Assembly (NCBI GenBank): GCA_036571765.1
Contig: BROE01000003.1
Coordinates: forward strand, 20,384,021 to 20,448,020
DNA from: Plecoglossus altivelis
Taxonomy: Eukaryota; Chordata; Actinopteri; Osmeriformes; Plecoglossidae
Direction of reading: 5' to 3'
DNA length: 64,000 bases
The notes under the pieces are model-generated. The model was not told the DNA's origin. It ran no database searches and saw only the letters and a program-made list of their open reading frames with translations. Shown one piece after another: positions 9,861 through 22,464 of this stretch; positions within the stretch are counted from its first letter, which is position 1; each line of letters opens with the position of its first letter. Both the position numbers and the translations under genes were made by a program.

Positions 9861-12800
9861 ATGGAGCTGGCGGAGCTTCCTGGTACTGAGAACGAGTGTC
9901 CTCTGCCCGTGGAGTTCCCAGAGCCTTACGTGGAGGAGGGAGGGCTGGGAGTGGAGCGAGGAGTGGAGCTGGGAGTGGAGCTGGGAGTGGAGCGAGGAGT
10001 GGAGCGAGGAGTGGAGCTGGGAGTGGAGCGAGGATTGGAGCGGGGAGTGGAGCTGGGAGTGGAGCGAGGAGTGGAGCTGGGAGTGGAGCGAGGGCTGGGA
10101 GTGGAGCTGGGAGTGGAGCGAGGAGTGGAGCGAGGGGAGCAGGTGGGGGATCCAAAAACTGTCCCTGATCAGGATGACCCTCTGCAAGAGACCAGGACAA
10201 GCAGCCCAGACCTGCTGAAAATGCTCCATGCTGCAGAGAGCAGGAGGGGTCATCCTTCAGAAGCAGACAGGCTGGAGTCGCCTTCCAGAGGGGGAGAACG
10301 CACATCCAAAGAGGCTCCAAAGATGGACAGGGTGAGAAAATGTACACGGTATAAACGTTGGAAATCAGGTGCCTGTTTTGTAAGTGCTTAGCCTTTACAA
10401 GCTAAAAAGCAAGGAAAGAACATAGGTGTTCAGCTTTGCTCTACTTGATCGGGGTTCTGCTCTGTTTGTCAGATGTTGTGTGTTGACAGTGTGTTTACAG
10501 TGTGTTGACAGTGTGTTTACAGTGTGTTGACAGTGTGTTTACAGTGTGTTGACAGTGTGACTGGGTACATGTGATGTTTGCCATGAGTTGGATGGCTGTG
10601 CTTTACAAAGCAGAAGACCAGTAGATGGATAGATCACAGACTTGACTGACAAGGTGTGGAATTGAGGGGGTCATTCAGGGCTTGGACAGTCTGACTGTAG
10701 GGGTCTGCAAGTGTTTGATTGAGCAGTCTGACTGTAGGGGTCGGCAAGTGTTTGATTGGACAGTCTGACTGTAGGGGTTTGCAAGTGTTTGATTGGACAG
10801 TCTGACTGTAGGGGTCTGCAAGTGTTTGATTGAGCAGTCTGACTGTAGGGGTCGGCAGGTGTTTGGACAGTCTGACTGTAGGGGTCGGCAAGTGTTTGGA
10901 CAGTCTGACTGTAGGGGTCTGCAAGTGTTTGATTGGACAGTCTGACTGTAGGGGTCTGCAAGTGTTTGGACAGTCTGACTGTAGGGGTTTGCAAGTGTTT
11001 GATTGGACAGTCTGACTGTAGGGGTCTGCAAGTGTTTGGACAGTCTGACTGTAGGGGTTGGCAAGTGTTTGGACAGTCTGACTGTAGGGGTCTGCAAGTG
11101 TTTGATTGGACAGTCTGACTGTAGGGGTTTGCAAGTGTTTGATTGGACAGTCTGACTGTAGGGGTTGGCAAGTGTTTGGACAGTCTGACTGTAGGGGTCT
11201 GCAGGTGTTTGGACAGTCTGACTGTAGGGGTCGGCAGGTGTTTGGACAGTCTGACTGTAGGGGTCGGCAGGTGTTTGGACAGTCTGACTGTAGGGGTCGG
11301 CAGGTGTTTGGACAGTCTGACTGTAGGGGTCGGCAGGTGTTTGGACAGTCTGACTGTAGGGGTCGGCAGGTGTTTGGACAGTCTGACTGTAGGGGTCGGC
11401 AGGTGTTTGGACAGTCTGACTGTAGGGGTCTGCAAGTGTTTGGACAGTCTGACTGTAGGGGTTGGCAAGTGTTTGGACAGTCTGACTGTAGGGGTCTGCA
11501 AGTGTTTGATTGGACAGTCTGACTGTAGGGGTCTGCAAGTGTTTGATTGGATAGTCTGACTGTAGGGGTCTGCAAGTGTTTGATTGGACAGTCTGACTGT
11601 AGGGGTTGGCAAGTGTTTGGACAGTTTGACTGTAGGGGTCTGCAAGTGTTTGAGATGCGGACAGAGAGGCAGGAGATACTTGGGAAGCAGAGTCACCTGT
11701 ACAGAAGACAAGAACTACACAAGGCATTGTGTTTCCTGAGGCTACAACACACATACTCGCAGCTCCTTCAGACGACCTCTGCTCTTTTAACAAACACTTG
11801 TCCCATACTTTACTCAGTCTCACTGAAGTCAATGAGACTCTTGTCATACTCACACTGTTAATCATCTCACCATCTGTGTCCTGTCGTCAGGAACGGTTAA
11901 CTACACACAGGCAAGCACACACATGTAAAAAGTTATTCTGTGGAAAATGTAGTGTTCCAATGTCTACAGTAACTAAAACAAACAGAGTCCACAGAGAGAA
12001 AGAGGTTTTAAACAGGTTTATAGAAGCATGTATGTGTTTGTTTTTTATTAAACAAGAGGCAAAGTTCAAAACATATTCATGAGTCATATCCAATGAAGGT
12101 GTCTTCCCTCCCTCACTCCAGTCCTCCCCCAACCCTCTCCAGCTACCTGTTCTCACCACAAAGACTTCTTTATCTGCCCTCTCCCCACTCCTCTTATGCT
12201 CTCTCCTCCCCTTCTTTTCTCTCCTTGTCTCTCTTTGGGCACCTGAGTTAGAAGGTGAAAGAGGGTGTTTGGCCGTTTGTACACATCCAGCACAGTCGGT
12301 CTTCACTTCAAGTTGTGGTCATAAAGTGGTTTAAGACAGTTGAGGACGGTCGCAGTTTGGTCTCAACAACATGAAGAAGGTTTATAATCTGCTTCCAGTG
12401 AGCACGGAGACGGAAGCAGTGCAGGCCATCTGCATCAAGGTACATAGAACTAGTCTGACTGCTAGTCTGAAGCATGCAAAATGGCATTTTACATGATATG
12501 ATTACTGTAATACTGTTGCCTCTACTGGATCTTACTTTGAGAAAAGGGCTGCTCACTGTATTATACACTGTGGTGGTCCTATAAGTTGTTTTCGTCAGTT
12601 GAATTTTCCTCTGTGTCATCAAGTTTAACTGGAGTCACTGTAACCCAGCAATCTGGGTGCCAGTTCAATGTCCTACTGGCTGTATGTGAAATATTAAGCT
12701 GCACTTAATATATAATCTCTGTTCAGTCAGGACTTATGTGAAGGTAATGTCACTGCCTTGTTCTTGTCCAAACTTTGGAGGAGTCGGTGTGGTTTGCTTT

Positions 12801-15800
12801 GGTGCTCCAGTCAGCTGGTGTGAATCAGACTGTGTTAGCAGGATGGGTTCATTGTGAACACACAGCTCTATGTAAAACAAGGATCTTATTCATCCAAGAT
12901 CACTCAGTTAAATAGGGTTGATTTTTTTAATAAACAGGCTGGATAACTTGACAAGTCCTGCCCACCTTGGATTCTGCCCTGCCCTCTACCAGCCTCTACT
13001 CTGGCCTCTACCAGCCTCTATTCTGTTAGGGTTAGGGCTACTCTGGCCTCTACCAGCCTCTATTCTGTTAGGGTTAGGGCTACTCTGGCGTCTACCAGCC
13101 TCTATTCTGGCCTCTACCAGCCTCTATTCTGTTAGGGTTAGGGCTACTCTGGCCTCTACCAGCCTCTATTCTGGCCTCTACCAGCCTCTATTCTGTTAGG
13201 GTTAGGGTTAGGGCTATTCTGGCCTCTACCAGCCTCTATTCTGTTAGGGTTAGGGCTACTCTGGCCTCTACCAGCCTCTATCCTGTTAGGGTTAGGGCTA
13301 CTCTGGCCTCTCCCAGCCTCTATTCTGTTAGGGTTAGGGCTACTCTGGCCTCTACCAGCCTCTATTCTGTTAGGGTTAGGGTTAAGGCTACTCTGGCCTC
13401 TTGTATAACCTACTGTGGGCTTCTATCCCACTAGCCTGCATTAGGATGTATGTCCTGTCATCTCAACACAACACTGGAAATTTAAAGTTGGTACATTTGG
13501 AGCACAGTTTTGGAGCACCTTTAAAACACTGACCAGCACTATCATAAGTATCCACAAAGATTTGAGAATATATGAGGGTATCAAGTTTCAGCTATGTTTT
13601 CCATAAACAGCATCCAATTTAAAAAGTGAATTGTGAGGTGAAAGGACTGAACTAAGTGATTCAACTGACATGGGTGCAGAAAGGGGTGCAGGGCTGAAGT
13701 TAAGGAATAAGGAGTTCAGAACCCCAGATTAATGACCACATTGGGACCATATTGAGGTTAGTCTAGTGAGTCAAACAAAATGTGCATGGTATACCTACAG
13801 CCTCATACAAGTGTGTGGTATACCTACAGCCTCATACAAGTGTTAAGTATACCTACAGCCTTATACAAGTGTTAAGTATACCTACAGCCTTATACAAGTG
13901 TGTGGTATACCTACAGCCTCATACAAGTGTTAAGTATACCTACAGCCTTATACAAATGTGTGGCATACCTACAGCCTTATACAAGTGTGTGGTATACCCA
14001 CAGCCTTATACAAGTGTGTGGCATACCTACAGCCTTATACAAGTGTGTGGTATACCCACAGCCTTATACAAGTGTGTGGTATACCTACAGCCTTATACAA
14101 GTGTGTGGTATACCTACAGCCTTATACAAGTGTGTGGTATACCCACAGCCTTATACAAGTGTGAGGTATACCTACAGCCTTATACAAGTGTGTGGTATAC
14201 CCACAGCCTTATACAAGTGTGTGGTATACCTACAGCCTCATACAAGTGTGTGGTATACCTACAGCCTTATACAAGTGTTAGGTATACCTACAGCCTTATA
14301 CAAGTGTGAGGTATACCTACAGCCTTATACAAGTGTGTGGTATACCTACAGCCTTATACAAGTGTGAGGTATACCTACAGCCTTATACAAGTGTGTGGTA
14401 TACCTACAGCCTTATACAAGTGTGTGGTATACCTACAACCTTATACAAGTGTGTGGTATACCTACAGCCTTATACAAGTGTGTGGTATACCTACAGCCTT
14501 ATACAAGTGTGTGGTATACCTACAGCCTTATACAAGTGTGAGGTATACCTACAACCTTATACAAGTGTGTGGTATACCTACAGCCTTATACAAGTGTGTG
14601 GTATACCTACAGCCTTATACAAGTGTGTGGTATACCTACAGCCTTATACAAGTGTGTGGTATACCTACAGCCTTATACAAGTGTGTGCGTTATTCTGCGC
14701 CTGCCTACGTGCAGACGTGTGTCGCCAGCAAGAACTATGGGTGGTGGGAGGAGCTTATAAATCGGTGTGACTCAAGACTTTCCAATCAGGTCCTTAAGTT
14801 CCTGCATATAACCTTGCTTCTAGAAACCTTTCTGAGGGAAAGGCACACTTGCCGTGTCTGACATTAAGTAGGGGAACAGAGAACAGAGCAGTGAGAGAAC
14901 AGAGCAGAGAGACAGAGAAGTAGTAATACAGTAGAGACCACAGGGTTAGGGTGAAGAACATAGCCAGGTAGGGCACTCCCAACAGCCCAGCCTTCCAGAC
15001 GCCTCACTGGATGGTAAGGAAGGGTTGGGGAGATGGAGAATGGTGCGTGGGTCAGGAAAGTGTCCATGGGAGACAGGGTGCGAGATCTCCTGAGGTGGTG
15101 TCTCGCATTTCAATTGAAGCTGTATCGATTTCGAATTGGACAAAATTCTTCCTTTTTTCTCATTTTTGTCTTTCGGTCTTTTGTTCTTTCTTCAGCAGCT
15201 CCAGTCAACTGACCCAAAGAACGAGTTCAACAAACGTCCAATCAATATGGTCCGTCGCTCGTTGTCTCGTTCCATCTCCCAGTCTTCCACAGACAGTCAC
15301 AGTTCAGGTACACACACACACATATCTATACAGATATATGTACATTCACACATATACACACACATCTATTCATACACACATACACATACACACGGGTATA
15401 GACACACATACAAACAAACTCAAGCAGATTTTGAACTCAGGAGATTAGTCCTGGAGCTATCTTTCTAACTCCTGCTCTCTCAGTCAAACCTTTAAGAAAT
15501 GAGAAGGACTGTATAGGAATGGACCACATAATAGGATCTTAATCGGCCTTCAGACTTACTGATCCTGATCTTGGGTTTTAAAGGAGAAAGTGGGAAAAGG
15601 GTGGAGAGAGGGAGGTAACCTGGCTATAGGCAGCATGTGGCCTATAACACTAAACACTCAGACGTTCTATCCTGTAACAAACCTTCAATCACATCACCAA
15701 GATGGTAACCTGTCCTTTCCTCCATGTCCTAGCCTGTACAGACAGCTCTGAGGAGGAGACAGCTCCCAGGATGCACCATCAGAAGACCTCCAAAGGCTTC

Positions 15801-18800
15801 TCAGACTTCTGTGTCAAAAACATCCAACAGGCTGCCTTTGGCCGCAGGGAGATAGACATGGCAGAGCAAGGTGAGACTCATAACTAGACTGATAAGAGCT
15901 TTGTCACTTATTATCACCTTGCATGAGAATCAGGGGCATACTCAGTATACACGCTGATCTGTTAGAATGTAGTCATGCGATAGGAACCTGTCTGTTCTGA
16001 ATGCAGAGATGCCAGCTCTCATGGCCTTCAGGAAGAAGGCAGAGGGGGACAAGCCTTTGGCGGGAGCCAGGGTGGTGGGCTGTACTCACATTACAGCCCA
16101 GACCGCCGTAAGTACTCGAACACTGGGACACACATGCATGCACATGCAACACACACAGTCTCTACACAGAGTGTTTATGGCGTGTGTGCATAGGTGCTGA
16201 TAGAAACTCTGGCAGCTTTGGGAGCCCAGTGTCGCTGGGCAGCCTGCAACATTTACTCAACCCAAAATGCTGTGGCTTCAGCTCTGGCGGAGGGAGGTGA
16301 GATCAGACTCCAGTGGCTCTCCTGTCATCCTACTCCTCTGTTACTCTCTCACTCTGCACACTCATCCCCTCCTCATTCTCCTCTCATCTTCCATTGCTCC
16401 ATCTCAGGGATCTCCGTGTTTGCTTGGAAGGGAGAGACGGAGGAGGACTTCTGGTGGTGTATCGACTGCTGCGTGATTCAGGAGGCGTGGGAGCCCAACA
16501 TGGTACAGACCCTCTGCCTACCCTGGGGCTCCTAGACCCCCTTAGAGTACAACTGAGCTGTGTCCCTCTGTCCCCTAGATCCTAGACGATGGAGGAGACC
16601 TGACCCACTGCATCTATAAGAAGTACCCTAACCTGTTCAACCAAATCAAGGGCATTGTAGAGGAGAGTGTGACTGGGGTGCACAGGTTAGATTTCCTGCC
16701 TCTATGCAAGCTGTCAGGTTTGTTCTGCTAGGCTAACTGCTTCCAATGTTCAGTTAGCAGATTGTTTTATCCAAAGTGATATACAGAGAGAACTCTCTCT
16801 TTCTTCCCAGACTAGTGTGGAAGACTAACCCCTCTTCTAGCTAAGCCTATTAAACAAAGCAAACCATTGTCCCTTCATTCCAGGCTAATTTGCTAAGCTA
16901 ACTCCATCCCTCTCTGCTTAAGACTGTATCAGTTGTCAAAGGCTGGCCGGCTGTGCGTTCCAGCCATGAATGTCAATGATTCCGTCACCAAACAAAAGTT
17001 TGACAACCTCTACTGCTGCAGAGAGTCCATATTGGATGGGTAAGACATGCACACTGGATCAAATGGGATGGGTGTCTTCTTGCTAATGTGTTGGAATGAA
17101 CAGTGATCTGTACTATCTGATCCACCCCAGACTGAAGCGGACCACAGATGTCATGTTTGGAGGGAAGCAGGTTGCAGTGTGTGGTTATGGAGAGGTCAGA
17201 ACCCATCTTTACAAACATACAATGACAAACCCTATGTTGTCCTTCAATGCTTCTTTCCCATGTCCTCTCTGTAGGTTGGTAAAGGTTGTTCTGCAGCTCT
17301 GAGGGCCATGGGCTCTGTGGTCTACATCACAGAGGTGGACCCTATCTGTGCCCTGCAAGCCTGGTAGGACCACAGTCTTAATGCTTAGACCTGTCAGGCC
17401 TTTTACCTCACCCATGCAGGTCTGGAACTCAGTCTCTAACTTTGGTGTTGACTTTGTAGACCTAGTAGAACTATAACTCTGCAGACATACATTCATCTGA
17501 AAGCTAAATAGTTCTTCCTCTCTCCCTCTCCAACCCAGCATGGATGGGTTCCGATTGGTCAAGCTGAATGAGGTCATCCGACAGGTGGACATGGTCATTA
17601 CCTGCACAGGTAAGGGGAGAGGCAGGTAAGAGGGTAGCTGTGGTCTGGTGCTTTATCCTGATCTGTTCCCTAGGTAACAGGAATGTGGTGGGGAGGGAGC
17701 ATCTGGATAGAATGAAGACTGGCTGCATCGTGTGCAACATGGGCCACTCCAACACTGAGATAGATGTGGTAAGAGCCATACAAGTGCATGTGTCTGTGTG
17801 AGGGTGTATATGTGTGAGTAGGTGTTATCTGTAGGACATGCAGACTGACTCTTGTATCTCTCAGGTGAGTCTGCAGAGCCCAGAACTAACCTGGGTGCGT
17901 GTGAGATCACAGGTGGACCATGTGATATGGCCGGATGGTAAAAGGATTGTCTTATTATCTGAGGTGAGAAACCAGTTGTATTGTTCTGTCTGCAGCATTG
18001 TGCTCCATTTATATACTTAATGTTTGAATGTTTTCTAAGGGTCGACTCCTGAATCTGAGCTGTTCCACAGTACCCACCTTTGTGCTATCCATCACCAGAA
18101 CCATAACGAGAAGTAGTCTAAAGAGTACTCACCCGCTTACGTATTTTACAAGACACAATGGACACACCAAACGTTTGGATGAAAGTTGTTGAGCTTATAT
18201 CGTGGCTAAGAATCTATCGTGTATAAGGGAGTGTTCACCCCGTTATAGATGGTTCTCTTCTAGATCACGGCGATATGAGCCTGTGTCAGAATTAAGCGCA
18301 GATAGCCACCTTCACGTTGTATCTTCCAGCTGAGGGTCACGCAACTGTCATTAACTAACCATTAAACTAAGTAGTATTCATAGATTCCATAAAAAATCGT
18401 GCCAAGAAATGGGTGAGTATCGAGTCCATTCACCCCACCATTTAAGTCGACTCCTTCACCATCACCCTCCTATTCACCCCACCACCGCCCCTCTCACTCC
18501 ACCACCCCTCCCTCTCACCCCACTACCCCTCCCTCTCACTCCCAACCCCACCAACTCACCTCTCATTGTGTTCTTTTCAGATGAGTATGTAGCCAACCTT
18601 CACCTGCCTACGTTAGATGCCCACCTGACAGAGCTGACTGATGAGCAGGCCAAGTACATGGGACTCAGCAAGCACGGGCCCTTCAAACCTAATTACTACA
18701 GGTGAACCCTAACCCCTACAGGTGTACCCTAACACCTACAGGTGAACCCTAACCCTAACACCTACAGGTGAACCCTAACACCTACAGGTGAACCCTAACA

Positions 18801-19781
18801 CCTACAGGTGAACCCTAACACCTACAGGTGTACCCTAACCCTAACACCTACAGGTGAACCCTAACACCTACAGGTGAACCCTAACACCTACAGGTGTACC
18901 CTAACCCCTACAGGTGTACCCTAACACCTACAGGTGTACCCTAACCCCTACAGGTGTACCCTAACACCTACAGGTGTACCCTAACCCCTACAGGTGTACC
19001 CTAACACCTACAGGTGTACCCTAACCCCTACAGGTGTACCCTAACACCTACAGGTGTACCCTAACCCCTACAGGTGTACCCTAACACCTACAGGTGTACC
19101 CTAACCCCTACAGGTGTACCCTAACACCTACAGGTGAACCCTAACACCTACAGGCGAACCCTAACACCTACAGGTGAACCCTAACACCTACAAGCGAACC
19201 CTAACACCTACAGGTGAACCCTAACCCCTACAGGTGAACCCTAACACCTACAGGTGTACCCTAACACCTACAGGTGAACCCTAACACCTACAGGTGTACC
19301 CTAACCCTAACACCTACAGGTGAACCCTAACACCTACAGGTGAACCCTAACCCTAACACCTACAGGTGAACCCTAACACCTACAGGCGAACCCTAACACC
19401 TACAGGTGTACCCTAACCACACACATATAAACACAGTGTTTCCCATACATTGATTATTTATTTTTTACAGATTCACTTTGTCATAATTCTCTGTACAAAT
19501 GTCCGCAATGCATGCATTCGAGTTTAATATCATAATATTCATAGATAAAAAGATTCAGCAAATATAGCAATATGAGTCAACATCATGTATATATTACATC
19601 ACCTTCTCAAACTATTCTGCACTCAACTTATTGCACAAAATCAAAAATGGCATCCTTGAAGTCCTTATCTAACTCCCATCCAAGCCAAACTGGCTCTCAC
19701 TCCGTGGGAAACACTGAAACGTACACGCATCCAGTATATAACCATCATTTAACACTGTCTCTGTGTGCATGTAGGTATTGA
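9861..19781 (+). CDS. ahcyl2: S-adenosylhomocysteine-hydrolase-like protein 2 (IRBIT family)
   Basis: Cytosolic regulator related to AHCY; family members bind IP3 receptors and ion transporters through a phosphorylated N-terminal Ser region and are thought to lack hydrolase activity. Exons: 9861-10331, 15196-15307, 15733-15870, 16007-16107, 16194-16296, 16408-16502, 16579-16685, 16923-17039, 17131-17194, 17275-17363, 17539-17609, 17674-17768, 17865-17963, 18040 to about 18096, one unreadable exon, 18581-18701 and 19775-19781. All readable junctions are GT-AG and in phase. RRSLSRSISQSSTDS is the IRBIT Ser-rich domain. EFNKRP and EMPALM favour AHCYL2 over AHCYL1. The dinucleotide fold is CGYGEVGKGCSAA, split between exons 9 and 10. 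The tail is KPNYYRY, whose last Tyr is alone on the final 7-base coding exon. Oddities: a coding minisatellite in exon 1, and loss of the exon after VPTFVLSIT. Confidence 0.93.
9945..10140 (+). repeat. 12-bp coding minisatellite in ahcyl2 exon 1
   Basis: About 16 copies of GGAGTGGAGCGA / GGAGTGGAGCTG. In the ahcyl2 frame it encodes a (G-V-E-R/L)n stretch at about residues 29-92, between a short acidic N-terminus and the Ser/Thr-rich part before the first intron. The frame is kept throughout, so this is likely expressed low-complexity protein sequence. The homologous region of other family members is also low-complexity but of different composition. Confidence 0.85.
10485..10560. repeat. ACAGTGTGTT tandem repeat
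   Basis: Seven copies alternating ACAGTGTGTTG and ACAGTGTGTTT in ahcyl2 intron 1, about 150 bases after the first donor. Confidence 0.85.
10676..11657. repeat. 33/37-bp minisatellite in ahcyl2 intron 1
   Basis: About 28 copies of a unit containing CAGTCTGACTGTAGGGGTC, in two length forms that differ by a GATT insertion. Each copy contains CAGTC-T-GACTG, a perfect 5-bp inverted repeat. The array keeps several frames open for hundreds of codons on both strands (up to 396 codons), but they encode only the repeat. Confidence 0.95.
12965..13400. repeat. Minisatellite with TTAGGG core
   Basis: About ten copies of a 20-41 bp composite of CTCTACCAGCCTCTATTCTG and GTTAGGGTTAGGGCTACT in ahcyl2 intron 1. 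The telomere hexamer is in the opposite orientation to the arrays at 6042 and 18702. Confidence 0.9.
13785..14690. repeat. 29-bp minisatellite in ahcyl2 intron 1
   Basis: About 31 copies of a 29-bp unit containing GGTATACCTACAGCCTTATA. Each unit includes the 8-bp palindrome GGTATACC. Homogeneous, with a few GTTAAG and GTGAGG variants. Confidence 0.95.
14700..15190. other. End of ahcyl2 intron 1, no gene seen
   Basis: Between the 29-bp array and exon 2 there is unremarkable intron sequence ending in the T-rich acceptor tract TTTCTTCAG at 15187-15195. Open frames here cross that acceptor and are not genes. Confidence 0.7.
18097..18420 (+). other. Unreadable ahcyl2 exon 14 end and exon 15
   Basis: Upstream of 18097 and from 18581 on the protein aligns perfectly with the family, and the flanking splice phases require one further exon encoding a segment of about 26-30 residues. 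That segment is not readable in any frame. Remnants are suggestive only: CCAAGAAATGG followed by GTGAGT at 18404-18420 resembles the expected exon end (a Pro-Lys-Lys-Met coding end with its donor). Local base errors in the assembly are the simplest reading; true decay of the exon is the alternative. Confidence 0.6.
18702..19412 (+). repeat. 20-bp minisatellite grown from ahcyl2 splice donor
   Basis: About 35 copies of GTGAACCCTAACACCTACAG (variant GTGTACC). The first copy is the intron start itself: exon 16 ends TACTACAG and the intron begins GTGAACCC. Every unit therefore repeats a CTACAG/GTGAAC donor, and CCTACAG also resembles an acceptor. CCCTAAC again carries a telomere-like hexamer. Confidence 0.92.
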
Positions 19782-20744
19782 CCCTTGGTATTGGGGCTCA
19801 GGTATCTGATCCAGTTCACATCTACTGGCTGGTTTGAAATCTGAAGCAGAAGATTTTCCACCACTGAACTGGAGCAGGATGCAGGTGTTAAGCTCCTTAC
19901 ATTTTAAACCTCCTCAGAAATATCTACGCTAAAACACAGCTGGTGTGTTTATATTATTAAATCTTATCAAGCATGTTTTGTTCCAGATTCTTATGAATAT
20001 TTCCGCAAACTATAGATTATTCTGCATATCCACTAACTGTGCCTTAAAAAGGCAAATGTGATCTTACAATTGCTCCTAAACTCTTTTTGCCTTTTGACCT
20101 CACATTTTAATTTAAGTGCTTTTTTCATGCCCACCAGGTGGTGCAAGTCATTAAAGAAAAGTTAAGTTAAAACATTAAAGAGTTTTAAATGACTAGCTGC
20201 TCTGAATGTGTAACTGTTGTGATAAATGTTGATTATTCTTTTAAAAGAGGGGAATGTCTCGCTGTCTTCCTACGTTCTCCCTTCCCAACTCTCTCTCCCT
20301 GCTTCCTGCTCCAATCATGTTTGTTGCACTCGAGATGTCCTGTTTTGACTCACAAGACGCTTTTATCAAAAGTGAAATGTACAAATAGTAGATTTAGTCA
20401 CTTCAGCAGATAATCAGCATTATACATCTCTTATCTGTGTTCATTACTTAGGCACATTGGAATTGCCTTTCATTCACATAATGTTTTAGAATGTGGTAAG
20501 ATTAGACATTCTATAATAAACCCTTGTGTCTTGGACTGGAGTTTCTTACAGACCTGTTTCGTGTTGAGCCTCATCCTCAATTCTATGTCTGTCTAGTAGG
20601 ACACTGCTCAATCCTTCTCCAAGGATGAAGTTTGAGCTATGGGAGTAAAGATCCCAACCACTGTATGAATGCGTGTGTGGATTTGAGCAAACTCTGATGA
20701 TTCATATTATGATTGGAAGATATGTGAGGCTGGTGAAAGGGGGC

Positions 20745-21300
20745 AGTGAGATAGGTCTGCAGTGAAATGGTTACAGTTAGACAGAGTTACTGCAGTGAGA
20801 CAGGTCTGCAGTGAAATGGCTACAGTTAGACAGTTAGACAGAGTTACTGCAGTGAGACAGGTCTGCAGTGAAATGGCTATTACAGTGAGACAGGGTCACT
20901 GCAGAGAGACAGGGTAACTGCAGTGAGGCAGGGTTACTGCAGAGTGACAGGGTTACTTCAGAGTGACAGGGTCACTGCAGTGAGACAGGGTTACTGCAGA
21001 GAGACAGGGTTACTGCAGAGAGACAGGGTAACTGTAGAGAGACAGGGTAACTGTAGAGAGACAGGTTAACTACAGAGTGACAGGGTTACAGCAGAGAGAC
21101 AGGTTAACTGCAGAGAGACAGGGTTACTGCAGAGAGACAGGGTTACTGCAGAGAGACAGGGTTACTGCAGAGAGACAGAGTTACTGCAGTGAGACAGGGT
21201 CACTGCAGAGAGACAGGGTTACTGCAGTGAGACAGGGTTACTGCAGAGTGAGAGGTCTACAGTGAGACAGGTCTACAGTGGGACAGGTCTACAGTGGGAC
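20745..21300. repeat. 19-bp minisatellite, GAGACAGGGTTACTGCAGA
   Basis: About 25 imperfect copies of GAGACAGGGTTACTGCAGA with GTCACT and GTAACT variants, in the intergenic region downstream of ahcyl2. Confidence 0.9.
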
Positions 21301-22017
21301 AGGTCTATGGTAAGTGGGGAGATGAGGGTGAGGGGGTAAAAGGAGTGTTGAATGGGATGTAATCCATGAGATGTTGATGGCTTCAGGGAAACACATCTTT
21401 CTATAATGGACCTGCAACACTGTAATAAGTCAATAAATAACACAGTAAGCGTTCAAGAAGTAGGCTTTCAGTTCCAATCACTGCTACAGTAGGCAAGGCA
21501 ATTTACAAGGGGGAATATTCTGCTGTTATGTATCATGTGTGAGTGTGTGTCAGGACAACTTCCAACCTATACCACCAATGGAGTGGTCAAATAGAGGCAG
21601 GTGACGTCATTTAGACTGGAATATTCCATAAAATCTGTATTTACATTGTTCTACCATGTTCCTTTGTCCTCCAAAAAGCTCCATATTTGGTCTCCATATT
21701 CGGTCGTCTTTCATGACTGTGACTTGCTGTTTATTGTGGGTATTTCTCACATTATTATCCCCCAATTTGGTCGGATCTGTGGGTTGTGTAAATATAAGAC
21801 AGGGATTTGACTTTACTGTAGAATATGTACTGAAGACTCCCATACACGTCACAGGAGATACACAGCCTATACGAAGTTATGTTTTGAATTGATTTTTGTT
21901 ATTGTTACAAATAGGTTATTATACTACTAAGGTAATAATTTGTCTATTAGAATTCAATGGTTCTCTGGATTTTTATCTTTCACACTAAGACGATACCACT
22001 TGGAGTGTACAGGGCAT

Positions 22018-22087
22018 TAGAGTTAGGGTTATAAAGTTGGGTTAGGGTTATAAAGTTGGGTTAGGGTTACAAAGTTGGGTTAGGGTC
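22018..22087. repeat. Short TTAGGG-containing tandem repeat
   Basis: Three to four copies of GGGTTAGGGTTATAAAGTTG; a small version of the telomere-hexamer-plus-spacer pattern seen elsewhere in the window. Confidence 0.8.
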
Positions 22088-22464
22088 GATATGATTAATA
22101 CTGTTCATAGAAGAAATTAGGAACAAGTGACACCACTAATTAGGGCTTTGCTATGGGGAATATGACAGCAGACTCTACGGTCAGTTTGGTTTATTTTCAG
22201 AGGTTGAACTTCATTGTCTGCATATCAGTTGGATAGCTCATCAGTAAACAAGCTGGCATTGAGATCGGAGCCCTGTTGAAGGATGGAAACGATTCTCAAC
22301 TACGTTGGCAATACATCTCAAAAATAAAGGACAGTCAGTGCATATTTGTAAGTTGGAGTCAGGTTTATTTGCAAGTTCATTCCTACTATCATATCAAACA
22401 CCTCCGGACTTGGAGCAGGTCCAAGTGTTCCAACCTTACAGGGCCAACTGCCTGTCTGTTTGTG

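Noticed and set aside
10634..11865. Very long overlapping reading frames (up to 396 codons) on the minus strand
   Set aside because: They consist entirely of the translated 33/37-bp minisatellite and exist in several frames and on both strands; no unique protein sequence.
13785..14690. CRISPR-like array of 29-bp repeats
   Set aside because: Units are directly adjacent with no unique spacers, and the genome is a vertebrate.
13782..14861. Long plus-strand frames of Tyr-Thr-Ser-Leu-Ile-Gln-Val type repeats
   Set aside because: Translation of the 29-bp array inside ahcyl2 intron 1, open in all frames because the unit lacks stops.
15425..15485. tRNA or reversed SINE suggested by TTTTGAACTCAGGAG
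   Set aside because: Only a partial B-box-like motif; no cloverleaf could be drawn.
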